DNA of 60,689 nt, taken from Streptacidiphilus anmyonensis (GTDB lineage Bacteria; Actinomycetota; Actinomycetes; Streptomycetales; Streptomycetaceae). The notes below the pieces were generated by a model. The model searched no databases. It was given only the letters and a program-made list of their open reading frames with translations, and was not told where the DNA came from. Positions 17,665 through 25,678 of the stretch are shown piece by piece; position 1 is the stretch's first letter, and each line of letters opens with the position of its first letter. Where the stretch lies: assembly GCF_000787855.1 (NCBI RefSeq), contig NZ_BBPQ01000047.1, positions 1 to 60,689 of the forward strand, given 5' to 3'. Position numbers and translations under genes: made by a program.

Positions 17665-19125
17665 ATGCCGATCCTCACCGCAACGCCCTCCCCGCCCGAC
17701 TCCCCGCCCGTCTCCCGAGCCGTCGCGCTCCGGACGCGGGAGGACCCCCTGCCGCACCGGCTGGCGGCCTCCGCGGCGGCCCTGGACGGCGCCCACCTGC
17801 CCACCGGCGACTTCGCCGACTGGCTGGCCGAGCGCGGTCGCGCGCACGCCTTCCGGGTCGACCGGATCCCCTTCCCGGCCCTGGACGGCTGGTCGTTCGA
17901 CGAGGGCACCGGCAACCTCGGGCACCGCTCCGGCCGGTTCTTCACCGTCGAGGGGCTGCACGTCACCGAGCAGGGCGAGCCGTACGGCGACGGCCCGGCC
18001 GCCGAGTGGTACCAACCCACCATCCGGCAGCCCGAAGTCGGCATCCTCGGCATCCTGGCCAAGGAGTTCGACGGCGTGCTGCACTTCCTGATGCAGGCCA
18101 AGATGGAGCCGGGCAACCCCAACCTGCTCCAGCTGTCGCCGACGGTGCAGGCCACCCGCAGCAACTACACCGCCGCCCACGGCGGCGGCCGGGTGCGCTA
18201 CATCGAGCACTTCACCGGGCCCGGCCGGGGCCGGCCGCTGGTCGACAGCCTCCAGTCCGAGCACGGCGCGTGGTTCTTCCGGAAGTCCAACCGCAACATG
18301 GTGGTCGAGGTCACCGGCGACGTCCCGGAGCACCCCGACTTCGTCTGGCTGACCCTGGGTCAGCTCAACCGGCTGCTGCACCGCGACAACATCGTCAACA
18401 TGGACTCGCGGACCGTGCTGGCCTGCCTGCCGACGCCGGTGCGCGGCGAGTCCGACCCGTCCGCCGACTCCGCGCTGCTGGGCGACACCGAGCTGCTCTC
18501 CTGGATCACCGGCGAGCGCTGCCGGCACCACGTGCGCGCCGAGACCGTCCCCCTGGCCGGGCTGCCCGGATGGACCCGCGGCGAGGACGCCGTCAGCCGC
18601 GACGACGGCCGGTACTTCCAGGTGGTCGCCGTCGCCGTCCGGGCCGACAACCGCGAGGTGTCCGGCTGGACGCAGCCGCTGATCGAGCCGGTGGGTCTCG
18701 CTCTCGCCGCCTTCCTGGTACGGGAGTTCGAGGGCGTCCCGCACGTGCTGGTGCACGCGCGCGCCGAGGGCGGCTTCCTCGACACCATCGAGCTGGCGCC
18801 CACCGTCCAGTGCACCCCGGGGAACTACGCCCACCTGCCCGCCGAGCAGCGCCCGCTGTTCATGGACACCGTGCTCGCGGCCGAGCGGCAGCGCATCCGG
18901 TACGAGGCCGTGCACGCCGAGGAGGGCGGTCGCTTCCTCGACGCGGAGAGCCGCTACCTGCTCGTCGACGCCGACGAGGGCGACGCCCCCGCCGACCCGC
19001 CGCCCGGCTACGCCTGGGTCACCCCCGCGCAGCTCTCCGCGCTGGTGCGGCACGGCCACTACCTCAACGTGCAGGCGCGCACCCTGCTGGCCTGCCTCAA
19101 CGCCCGTCCGCAGGCCGGGCGATGA
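17665..19125 (+). CDS. NDP-hexose 2,3-dehydratase
   Basis: 486 residues, built of two homologous halves (~65-265 and ~280-480). Each has a repeated pattern such as QAKMEPGNPNLLQLSPTVQ and HARAEGGFLDTIELAPTVQ, typical of the NDP-hexose 2,3-dehydratase family (UrdS, Gra-orf27, TylX3). It removes the C-2 hydroxyl to give a 2-deoxy-3,4-diketo sugar. Followed with an ATGA overlap by the reductase that must act on its unstable product. Confidence 0.93.
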   Translation: MPILTATPSPPDSPPVSRAVALRTREDPLPHRLAASAAALDGAHLPTGDFADWLAERGRAHAFRVDRIPFPALDGWSFDEGTGNLGHRSGRFFTVEGLHVTEQGEPYGDGPAAEWYQPTIRQPEVGILGILAKEFDGVLHFLMQAKMEPGNPNLLQLSPTVQATRSNYTAAHGGGRVRYIEHFTGPGRGRPLVDSLQSEHGAWFFRKSNRNMVVEVTGDVPEHPDFVWLTLGQLNRLLHRDNIVNMDSRTVLACLPTPVRGESDPSADSALLGDTELLSWITGERCRHHVRAETVPLAGLPGWTRGEDAVSRDDGRYFQVVAVAVRADNREVSGWTQPLIEPVGLALAAFLVREFEGVPHVLVHARAEGGFLDTIELAPTVQCTPGNYAHLPAEQRPLFMDTVLAAERQRIRYEAVHAEEGGRFLDAESRYLLVDADEGDAPADPPPGYAWVTPAQLSALVRHGHYLNVQARTLLACLNARPQAGR

Positions 19126-20117
19126 CGGATCCGGCGACCGGTTCCCCGGCCGCTCCGGTGCGGATCGGGGTGCTCGGCTGCGCGGACATCGCGGTGCGCC
19201 GGATGCTGCCGGCCTTCGCCGCCCACCCGGGTCTCCGGCTCGCCGCCGTCGCCAGCCGCGACCCGGACAAGGCCCGCCGCGTCGCCGAGCGGTTCGGCGG
19301 CACGCCCGTGCACGGCTACGCCGAGCTGCTGGCCCGCCCCGACGTCGACGCCGTCTACGTCCCGCTCCCGGTCGCGCTGCATCTGCCGTGGACCGAGGCG
19401 GCGCTCGACGCGGGCAAGCACGTCCTGGTGGAGAAGCCCGCAGCGCCCGACGCGGAGGCCGCCGAACGCCTCCGCGCCCGCGCCGAGGCGGCCCGCCTCG
19501 CCCTGGTCGAGAACGTCATGTTCGTCCACCATCCGCAGCACGCGGCGGTCCGGCGGCTGGTCGCCGACGGCGCGATCGGCGAACTGCGGTGCCTGCACGC
19601 GGCGTTCACCATCCCCGCGCCGCCGCCGGGCGACATCAGGTACGCGCCGGGGCTCGGCGGCGGCGCCCTGGCCGACATCGGCCTCTACCCCGTCCGGGCC
19701 GCCCTCCACCTGCTCGGCCCGGAGCTGGAGACCGTCGGCGCCCATCTCCGCACCGCCCCCGGTCGCGACGTCGAGACCTCCGGGGCCGCGCTGCTGCGCG
19801 GAGCCGGAGGCGTCACCGCCCACCTGGAGTTCGGGATGGAGCACGCCTACCGGTGCGAGTACCGGCTCTGGGGCAGCGAGGGCGGCATCACGGTCGGCCG
19901 GGCCTTCACCCCGCCCGCCGACCACGTCCCCGAAGTCCTGCTGCACCGGGACGGCTCCGTCGAGCGGATCCCGCTCGCGCCGTTCGACCAGGTCGCGGCC
20001 GCCGTGGAGGCCTTCGTCGAGGCCGTCCGCACGCAGGCCGCGCCAGGACGGGACCTGGTCCGCCAGGCGGCCCTGCTGGACTCCGTCCGCCGGGCCGCTG
20101 CCGCCGGTCCGGGCTGA
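19122..20117 (+). CDS. NDP-hexose 3-ketoreductase (Gfo/Idh/MocA family)
   Basis: 331 residues. N-terminal Rossmann segment GVLGCADIAVRRMLPAF, the VEKPAAP motif with the catalytic Lys, and a C-terminal MocA-type alpha/beta domain. Family members UrdT/Gra-orf26 reduce the 3-keto group after 2,3-dehydration. Translationally coupled to the dehydratase. With the genes above this gives an equatorial 3-OH 2,6-dideoxy sugar such as D-olivose. Confidence 0.9.
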   Translation: MTDPATGSPAAPVRIGVLGCADIAVRRMLPAFAAHPGLRLAAVASRDPDKARRVAERFGGTPVHGYAELLARPDVDAVYVPLPVALHLPWTEAALDAGKHVLVEKPAAPDAEAAERLRARAEAARLALVENVMFVHHPQHAAVRRLVADGAIGELRCLHAAFTIPAPPPGDIRYAPGLGGGALADIGLYPVRAALHLLGPELETVGAHLRTAPGRDVETSGAALLRGAGGVTAHLEFGMEHAYRCEYRLWGSEGGITVGRAFTPPADHVPEVLLHRDGSVERIPLAPFDQVAAAVEAFVEAVRTQAAPGRDLVRQAALLDSVRRAAAAGPG

Positions 20118-20201
20118 CTGGACGGCGTCCGCAGCGGGAAGCACAGCTGCGGGAACCCCCGAAGATCAGACATGCGACACGAACACCGAGGAGAACAACT
20201 C

Positions 20202-20846
20202 ATGGAGCAGCGGACGGACGCACGCCAGGTGGTGCGTGCGGAGATCGTGCTGGACCTCATCTGCGCCCCCTCCTACATCGGCTTCACCCGGCTCTCGCGG
20301 GCCGTCGCGCGGCTGCGCGAGGAGGGAGTGGACGTCCAGTTGGGGGTGCTGCCCTTCCAGTTGGCGCCCGGCGCGCCGACGACCGGCTCGCCGCTGCTGC
20401 CGGTGCTCAAGCACGCCTTCGGCGACCACGCAGTGGTCCAGGCGCTGGACATGGCCGAGCGGGCCGTCGCCGATGGGCTGCGCTTCGACTACGAGAACGC
20501 GGTGGCCACCGGGACCTTCGACGCCCACCGGCTGGTGCTGCTGGCGGCCCGCCAGGGGCTGGCCGAGCCGATGACGGAGCGGCTGTTCCGCGCCCACTTC
20601 ACCGACGGTCTGCACATCGGCGACCCCGAGGTGCTCGCCGGGCTCGCCGCCGAGGTCGGCGTACGCGTCGACCCGGCCGAGGAGGCGTCGAGCGCCGAGG
20701 AGTTGAAGGAGCGCCTGGCGTACGTCCGGGACCACGGCGTCACCGGCGTCCCGGTCTTCGTCGTCGACGGAGTCCCCCCGCTGACCGGAGCGCAGGCGGA
20801 GGACACCCTCTACCGCACGCTGCGGTCCGCGGCCACCACGGCCTGA
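20202..20846 (+). CDS. FrnE-like DsbA-family protein with CxxS active site
   Basis: 214 residues of the DsbA/FrnE thioredoxin-fold family, found in several aromatic polyketide clusters (FrnE in frenolicin). The expected CPWC motif is CAPS here (DLICAPSYIGF), so the resolving Cys is Ser and normal dithiol oxidoreductase chemistry is unlikely. The cis-Pro segment GVTGVPVFVVDG is intact. The ATG at 20202 is preferred over one at 20172 because GAGGAGA lies just before it. Role in the pathway unknown. Confidence 0.82.
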   Translation: MEQRTDARQVVRAEIVLDLICAPSYIGFTRLSRAVARLREEGVDVQLGVLPFQLAPGAPTTGSPLLPVLKHAFGDHAVVQALDMAERAVADGLRFDYENAVATGTFDAHRLVLLAARQGLAEPMTERLFRAHFTDGLHIGDPEVLAGLAAEVGVRVDPAEEASSAEELKERLAYVRDHGVTGVPVFVVDGVPPLTGAQAEDTLYRTLRSAATTA

Positions 20847-20890
20847 CAGGCCTTGCCGGCAGTCACCCCGAAGAGGAAAGGAACTGATCC

Positions 20891-21517
20891 ATGACCATGG
20901 TGGACGGCGCTCTCGACGCCGACCTGCACACCGCCTTCGACGCCGTCCTCGACGCCGAACTCGACGCCGACCTGCGCCGGCGGGTGCGGTCGCTCGCGGA
21001 TCGCGCGGAGATCTCCGAACTCGTCGACCGCTATGTGATCGCCCTCGACACCCAGGACGAGAACGGCTTCGACGACAGCTGGCCGCGCCGGATCTTCACC
21101 GAGGACGTCGTCCTGGAGTTCCCGATCGGCGGCTACCGAGGGCTGGACGGCCTGGCGGCCTTCCACCTGGCGGCGAAGGCCAAGTTCGCCCGGACCTTCC
21201 ACCTCAGCTCGAACCACCTGATCGCCCTCGACGGCGACCGGGCGACGGTGCGGCTCCAGCTCATCGGCTCGCACGTGCATCCGGCCGACCGGCTGGCGCA
21301 GGCCGGTCCCGGTGTCTCCGACACGTTCGGCATGGGCGGCTACTACCAGGGCGAGGCGGTGCGGACCGCCGAGGGCTGGCGACTGCGCTGGTGGAAGTTC
21401 ACCGTCGTCTGGCAGAGCGGCGGTTCGAACGGCCCGCTGCCGGATGTCGCCGAGGCCGCCGAGGTCGCGGAGGTCGCCGAGGCCGCGGAGGTCGCCGAGG
21501 CCGCGGAGACCCCTTAG
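20891..21517 (+). CDS. SnoaL-like (NTF2 fold) protein
   Basis: 208 residues. Residues ~35-180 form a SnoaL-like alpha+beta barrel (ADRAEISELVDRYV, then FTEDVVLEFPIGGYRG, then GYYQGEAVRTAEGWRL), a fold used by polyketide cyclases and hydroxylases and by nuclear-transport-factor-like enzymes. The N-terminus has a short Asp/Ala/Leu repeat, and the C-terminus is an Ala/Glu/Val repeat of about 20 residues encoded by near-identical GCCGAGGCC/GCGGAGGTC units. Possible cyclase or accessory tailoring role; unproven. Confidence 0.78.
   Translation: MTMVDGALDADLHTAFDAVLDAELDADLRRRVRSLADRAEISELVDRYVIALDTQDENGFDDSWPRRIFTEDVVLEFPIGGYRGLDGLAAFHLAAKAKFARTFHLSSNHLIALDGDRATVRLQLIGSHVHPADRLAQAGPGVSDTFGMGGYYQGEAVRTAEGWRLRWWKFTVVWQSGGSNGPLPDVAEAAEVAEVAEAAEVAEAAETP
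21447..21511 (+). repeat. Ala/Glu/Val-coding tandem microrepeat
   Basis: Imperfect repeats built of GCCGAGGCC and GCGGAGGTC trinucleotide blocks give the Ala-Glu-Val C-terminal tail of the SnoaL-like protein. Likely produced by replication slippage; probably not part of the fold. Confidence 0.8.
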
Positions 21518-21521
21518 GTCG

Positions 21522-21558
21522 CCGAGGCCCCCGGCCCGGTGCGGACCGGGGGCCTCGG
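21522..21558. terminator. Bidirectional terminator
   Basis: Perfect 13-bp stem, arms 21522-21534 and 21546-21558 (CCGAGGCCCCCGG and complement) with an 11-nt loop. It sits between the convergent SnoaL-like gene (+) and the SCO6745-like gene (-), five bases after one stop and six before the other. Confidence 0.85.
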
Positions 21559-21563
21559 GTGGG

Positions 21564-22436
21564 TCAGCGGTTGGCGAAGACGGCGAGCAGTTCGGCCGGG
21601 AACGCCCCGGCCATGACGGCGGACAGGACGTAGCCCTCGCACAGCTGCGTCAGCCGGGCCACGCCGTCCGCGCCGAGGTGCTCGTAGGGGGCGCGGTCCA
21701 GCCGGTCGGTCTCCTCCTCCAGGTCCTCGCGCAGCCGGACGCCGGCCTCGGTGAGCTCGCCCGCGGCGTCCATGAGGCCCCGGGCCCGCAGGCGGTCCTC
21801 GGCGGCGGCCCAGTCCTCCTCGGTCCAGCCGCGCTTGGACATGACGAGGTGCTTGGGCATGCCCTCGCGGCTGGCCGAATGCGACACCAGCGCGTCCAGC
21901 CCGCCGAGTCCGGCGTGCTGGAGGGCGGCGATGTGCCCGTCGCCGCGGTACTCGCGCAGCAGGGTGGCCGCGTACCAGAGTGCCAGGTGCGGTTCCTCGG
22001 GCCGGGCGAGGTCGGCGTGCGCCGCGAACAGCGGGCGGCCGGGCCGCTCGCACGCCTCGACCGCGCGCAGCGCGAGCCGCGCCGCCTCGGCCAGCTCCGG
22101 AGAGGCGCAGGTCTCCTCGCCCAGGTAGCGCCGCAGCGCCGCGTCGGCGGCCCGGAACCGGGCGGCGACCACGAGCTGAGGGTCCGCCAGCCGCCAGACC
22201 AGCGGGACGTGCGTGGCGATCATCTCGTGCTTGAAGCCGTAGAACGTGGCCGACACCGTGCCCGGGCCGACCGGGCCGAGCGCGGCGGCCCGGCCGGCGA
22301 GATAGCAGGCCATCGGATCGGCGATCCCGCGGTCCGCCAGTTCCTCGTCCAGATCCGGTGCGAAATAGACGATCGAATGCAGGGAATTGAGGGCGCTCAG
22401 GCACTGCCGTCCGGCCCCTGGGGAAAGTGTCGTCAT
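21564..22436 (-). CDS. SCO6745-like / SalK family protein
   Basis: 290 residues, mostly alpha-helical. The N-terminal SALNSLHSIVYFAPD and GTVSATFYGF segments and the C-terminal winged-helix-like region (LMSKRGWTEEDWAAAEDRL-type segment near residue 200, then AGVRLREDLEEETD) resemble the widespread actinobacterial SCO6745 family. Function is unknown; a DNA-binding or MarR-like fold has been proposed. It is transcribed opposite to the biosynthetic genes and shares an AT-richer divergent promoter region with the dehydratase pair. Confidence 0.72.
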   Translation of the reverse strand: MTTLSPGAGRQCLSALNSLHSIVYFAPDLDEELADRGIADPMACYLAGRAAALGPVGPGTVSATFYGFKHEMIATHVPLVWRLADPQLVVAARFRAADAALRRYLGEETCASPELAEAARLALRAVEACERPGRPLFAAHADLARPEEPHLALWYAATLLREYRGDGHIAALQHAGLGGLDALVSHSASREGMPKHLVMSKRGWTEEDWAAAEDRLRARGLMDAAGELTEAGVRLREDLEEETDRLDRAPYEHLGADGVARLTQLCEGYVLSAVMAGAFPAELLAVFANR

Positions 22437-22573
22437 GGGCCCAGGCTATCGGCAATTCCGGAGGCCCTCCCATAGATTCCCGTCAGGTCTGCGAAGTGCT
22501 TTCTTAGTAATTCCGAAGTCGTATTCAGATTTCGTTCGGAAGAAAGATCGGAAGAAAGAGGAGTGGAGTACGG
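22437..22573. promoter_or_regulatory. Divergent promoter region with direct repeat
   Basis: This 137-bp gap is markedly AT-richer than its surroundings at 22490-22560. It contains a perfect direct repeat CGGAAGAAAGA at 22537-22547 and 22549-22559 (12-bp period) immediately before the ribosome site of the dehydratase gene. It must carry promoters for both the SCO6745-like gene (-) and the dehydratase pair (+). Confidence 0.6.
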
Positions 22574-22969
22574 ATGAGTGCCCCCGCACTGCTGCCCGGA
22601 GCGCCGCCGACGGCGACCGGCGAGCAGACCCTGCAGGCCGTGCACCCGGTCGACCCGGCCGCCCCGGTGTTCGCCGGCCACTACCCGGAGTTCCCGCTGC
22701 TGCCCGGCGTCTTCCTGCTGGACGCGGTGCACCACGCGGTGCTGCGCTCGGCCGCCGAGCGGTCCTCCTGGCGGCTGGCCTTCGTCGACTCGGTGCGATT
22801 CCTCAACCCCGTGCTGCCCGGGGACACGCTGACCGTGGAGGCCGCGGTGTCGGCGGTGGGCGACGGCTGGAGCGTCAAGGCCACCTGCCGCACGGACCGC
22901 GGCAAGGCCGCCTCCCTGCGCCTGCGCTACCTCGACCCGACCGCCCGTGACCACCAGGGGGACGCATGA
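22574..22969 (+). CDS. Hot-dog 3-hydroxyacyl-ACP dehydratase-like protein, subunit 1
   Basis: 131 residues, FabA/FabZ-type hot-dog fold. The catalytic-His segment GHYPEFPLLPGVFLLDAV is present, with Asp at the acid position as in FabA (FabZ has Glu). It lacks the usual N-terminal PHRYPFLLVDRV segment, which is found in the next gene instead. ATGA overlap with that gene. The pair may act on a starter or chain intermediate, or form a heterodimer. Confidence 0.8.
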   Translation: MSAPALLPGAPPTATGEQTLQAVHPVDPAAPVFAGHYPEFPLLPGVFLLDAVHHAVLRSAAERSSWRLAFVDSVRFLNPVLPGDTLTVEAAVSAVGDGWSVKATCRTDRGKAASLRLRYLDPTARDHQGDA

Positions 22970-23472
22970 CCACCGCACCCGTGATCCCGGCGCCCCTGTC
23001 CGTGGAGATGATCAGGGTCCTGATCCCGCACCGCTACCCCATGCTGCTGGTGGACCGGGTCCTGACGGTCTCCCCGGGCGCGGCCATCACCACCCTCAAG
23101 GCCGTGACCTGCAACGAGCCCTGGTACCGCGACCTGCCGGACGACGCCCCGGACGCGGACCACGGCTACCCGGTGGCGTTGGTCGTCGAGTCGTGGTGCC
23201 AGAGCGCCGCACTGCTCGCCGCCTGGGGTCGGACCGGGGGCGAACTGACCGACCAGGTCGCGCTCTTCGGCGGCATGTCGGACGTCGCGGTGCGGGGTAC
23301 CGCCATGCCCGGCGACGTGCTGCGGCACGAGGTGCGGATCAGCCGGGCGCTGGAGGGCGCCTGGTTCTTCGAGGGTCGCACCACGGTGGACGGCGTCCCC
23401 GTGCTCGAGGTCGGCCAGGTGATGACCGCGCTCCGACCCGCCTCGGTGCTGCGCCCGGCCCCGCCGGCCTGA
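22966..23472 (+). CDS. Hot-dog 3-hydroxyacyl-ACP dehydratase-like protein, subunit 2
   Basis: 168 residues. The N-terminal LIPHRYPMLLVDRVL is an excellent FabZ signature and VVESWCQSAALL gives the FabZ Glu/Gln helix. The GHFP His is absent where expected: the spacing from the Glu puts Ala there, and the only nearby His is in DHGYP. It is coupled to subunit 1, which does have the His. This pattern suggests a heterodimer with complementary half-sites (inference). Confidence 0.8.
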   Translation: MTTAPVIPAPLSVEMIRVLIPHRYPMLLVDRVLTVSPGAAITTLKAVTCNEPWYRDLPDDAPDADHGYPVALVVESWCQSAALLAAWGRTGGELTDQVALFGGMSDVAVRGTAMPGDVLRHEVRISRALEGAWFFEGRTTVDGVPVLEVGQVMTALRPASVLRPAPPA

Positions 23473-23480
23473 CCGACGCG

Positions 23481-23491
23481 GTACTGTGTAC
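23481..23491 (+). promoter_or_regulatory. Short palindrome before the TetR gene
   Basis: GTACTGTGTAC, a GTAC-tgt-GTAC palindrome containing a possible -10 hexamer TACTGT (23482-23487), lies 30 bp before the TetR start. A plausible autoregulatory operator half-site; no good -35 is seen. Confidence 0.35.
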
Positions 23492-23520
23492 GAAGTTAGC
23501 TCCTGAGAGCGGGGAGAGCG

Positions 23521-24249
23521 GTGGCCGACGACGATCACGTGAGCATCTGGATGCGCCCGGAGGTCCTGAAACGACAGGGCCCCGGACCCAGGCGAAGCCT
23601 CAGCCGTGCCCAGATCGCCGCCGCAGCCGTCCGGATCGCGGACGAGGAGGGCATCGAAGGTGCGTCGATGCGCCGCATCGCGGCCGAACTCGGCGTCGGC
23701 GTGATGACGCTCTACCACTACATCCCCAACCGCGACGACCTGGTCGAGCTGATGGTCGACCAGGTCGCCGCGGAGAGCCCGCTGCCCGAGCGGCCGAGCG
23801 ACGACTGGCGAGTCGATCTGCTGACCGCCGCCGAGACCCGGCGCGCGCTGTGGCTGCGGCACCCGTGGCTGGCCACGCGCACCCCGGGCCACCCCGTGTG
23901 GGGGCCGAACACCCTGCGGCAGCAGGAGTTCGTCCTCGGGACGCTGGCCCGCTTCGACCTGACGGTGGACGAACTGCTCAGCCTGATCGGGCTGTTCAGC
24001 AGCTACGTCGAGGGCTTCGTGCGCAACGAGGTCGGCTGGGCCGAGGAGGCGCGGCGCACCAGGGTCGACATGCAGGAGTGGATCCGGCGCGCCGAGCCGC
24101 TGGCCCGAAGCCTCACCGAGTCCGGCCGGTACCCGATGTTCACCCGGATCCTGAGCGAGACCAGAACCGCGCTGCTCACCGCCGACGAGCGTTTCCGGTT
24201 CGGCCTGGAAAGAGTACTGGACAGTATCGCCGCGGCACTCGCCGAATGA
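23521..24249 (+). CDS. TetR-family repressor
   Basis: 242 residues, GTG start with GCGGGGAGAG upstream. The N-terminal HTH (~residues 25-70: SRAQIAAAAVRIADEEG, then MRRIAAELGVGVMTLYHYI) is a clear TetR DNA-binding domain. The C-terminal helical region resembles the TetR_C ligand domain of tetracycline-type repressors. Likely a product- or intermediate-sensing regulator of the exporter or cluster genes. Confidence 0.9.
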   Translation: MADDDHVSIWMRPEVLKRQGPGPRRSLSRAQIAAAAVRIADEEGIEGASMRRIAAELGVGVMTLYHYIPNRDDLVELMVDQVAAESPLPERPSDDWRVDLLTAAETRRALWLRHPWLATRTPGHPVWGPNTLRQQEFVLGTLARFDLTVDELLSLIGLFSSYVEGFVRNEVGWAEEARRTRVDMQEWIRRAEPLARSLTESGRYPMFTRILSETRTALLTADERFRFGLERVLDSIAAALAE

Positions 24250-24261
24250 AAACGAACGAAG

Positions 24262-24287
24262 ACTTAGCGCACTTAGCGAAATCTTAG
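24262..24287. promoter_or_regulatory. Iterated ACTTAGCG motif
   Basis: ACTTAGCG occurs at 24262-24269 and 24271-24278, followed by TCTTAG at 24282-24287, in the 84-bp AT-richer gap before the HTH/soxR operon. A similar TTCTTAG stands at 22501. It looks like a repeated operator for a regulator in this region (TetR or HTH protein). Which one is not known. Confidence 0.45.
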
Positions 24288-24333
24288 AAGAGCGCGCATT
24301 GTTCGCGACCGACCGCCTGCCTACCGTCGAGAC

Positions 24334-25200
24334 ATGGATATCCCTGAGCTGAAACGCACGGTGTCGGACTCCTGCGCGCGACGCCTGGTGGCCGACCTGG
24401 AGCGCCTGCCCGGGCTGTACCGCTCCTGCGAGCTGCTGCTCGCCGGCGAGCGCTCCGGCGGGTCCGCCGCGCAGGGCCGCACCACCGGCGGACCGCTGCC
24501 CGGCATGCCCTTCAACACCCGCGCCGCCGAGGTGCGGGCGGCGATGCTCTCGGTGCTGGGCTCGTGGAGCGGCATGGTCGCCCAGCAGCGCCGCGTCGCC
24601 CCGCCCGCCAGGACGGTCGTCGAACTCGTCCGATTCCTGAGCCTGCACGCCCACTGGCTGGCCGCCCACGAGACCGCGGCGGACGCCGCCGAGGAGATCG
24701 GACGGCTCGTCAGGAGGGCTCGTCGGATCGTCGAGCCGGACTCCGTCCGCCGGGTCCAGGTGGGAGGCTGCACCGAACCCGACTGCACCGGGACGCTCGT
24801 CGCGCACATCCGTTCCGGCAGCGCGCCCGCGCTCGCCGACATCGTCTGCACCGCCTCCGAGGCCCACCGCTGGCCCGCCGCCGACTGGACCCGGTTGAGC
24901 CGCCGCCTCGGGGAGGCCGAGCACGCCTCCGCCGCGGCCGGCGCACCCGGTACGTCCGGGCCCACGACGGCGGCGCGTCCGGCGACGTCGCGTCGCGCCG
25001 CGGAGTGGATCAGCCCGACCGAGGTCGCCCACCTGCGGGGCGTCCCGTCCGGCACCGTGTACCGGCTCGCCAGCGAGCACCGCTGGCGCCGGGACCGACG
25101 GGCCGGGCGCACCTACTACTGGGCCGAGGACGTGGAGCAGACCTTCCACTCGACGCGCCACCAGGCGCGGTCGGCGGCCGGAAGGGTCGCCACCGGATGA
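24334..25200 (+). CDS. HTH-containing protein of unknown function, coupled to soxR
   Basis: 288 residues. The N-terminal ~190 residues are helical and contain a GGCTEPDCTG segment with two Cys that could bind metal or be redox-active. The C-terminal ~60 residues (WISPTEVAHLRGVPSGTVYRL, then RTYYWAEDVEQTF) form an excisionase/MerR-like winged HTH. Its stop overlaps the soxR start (ATGA at 25197), so the two are made together. No ATPase or phage gene is nearby. A regulator partnering SoxR is likely; function not recognised. Confidence 0.6.
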   Translation: MDIPELKRTVSDSCARRLVADLERLPGLYRSCELLLAGERSGGSAAQGRTTGGPLPGMPFNTRAAEVRAAMLSVLGSWSGMVAQQRRVAPPARTVVELVRFLSLHAHWLAAHETAADAAEEIGRLVRRARRIVEPDSVRRVQVGGCTEPDCTGTLVAHIRSGSAPALADIVCTASEAHRWPAADWTRLSRRLGEAEHASAAAGAPGTSGPTTAARPATSRRAAEWISPTEVAHLRGVPSGTVYRLASEHRWRRDRRAGRTYYWAEDVEQTFHSTRHQARSAAGRVATG

Positions 25201-25655
25201 GCACCTCCGCAGCCGTGCCGGAACCCCTGCAGCTGACCATCGGCGACCTCGTCGCCCGGAGCGGGGTTCCGGCCTCCACGCTGCGCTTCTACGAGCGCCG
25301 GGGGCTCATCGCGAGCGAGCGCACCTACGGCAACCAGCGTCGCTACACGCGCGACGTGCTGCGCCGGGTCGCCTTCATCCGGATGTCACAGCAGCTGGGG
25401 ATACCGCTGTCGGCGATCCAGGAGGCGCTCGGGATGCTGCCGGAGGAGCGCACGCCCACCGCCGAGGACTGGGCGCGGATCTCGCGCTGCTGGCACGACG
25501 ACCTGAGCGCCCGGATCAGGCGCATGCAGGACATGCGCGACCGGCTGGCCGCCTGCATGGGCTGCGGGTGCATGTCGCTCAGCGTCTGCGCCCTGGCCAA
25601 CCCCGTCGACCAGTCGGCCGAGGAGAGCACGGGGAGCCGCCGGTTCGCCGGTTGA
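25197..25655 (+). CDS. soxR: Redox-sensing regulator SoxR
   Basis: 152 residues, MerR family. N-terminal winged HTH (LTIGDLVARSGVPASTLRFYERRGL), a dimerisation helix and the [2Fe-2S] cysteine set CMGCGCMSLSVC (spacing C-x2-C-x-C-x5-C) identify SoxR. In streptomycetes SoxR is switched on directly by redox-active quinones such as actinorhodin and induces reductases and exporters. Here it sits beside a quinone-type polyketide locus and convergent to a flavin reductase with a matching promoter. Confidence 0.95.
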   Translation: MSTSAAVPEPLQLTIGDLVARSGVPASTLRFYERRGLIASERTYGNQRRYTRDVLRRVAFIRMSQQLGIPLSAIQEALGMLPEERTPTAEDWARISRCWHDDLSARIRRMQDMRDRLAACMGCGCMSLSVCALANPVDQSAEESTGSRRFAG

Positions 25656-25665
25656 ACCGGCGGCC
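25636..25665. terminator. Bidirectional terminator overlapping the soxR stop
   Basis: Inverted repeat GCCGCCGGTT (25636-25645) / AACCGGCGGC (25655-25664) spans the soxR stop codon and lies before the convergent FMN reductase stop at 25679. Confidence 0.65.
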
Positions 25666-25678
25666 TCCCGTCCGGCCC

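Noticed and set aside
23521..24249. SARP regulator for the polyketide locus
   Set aside because: The only regulators in region 1 are TetR, an HTH protein and SoxR; none has the OmpR-like DNA-binding plus BTAD layout of SARPs.
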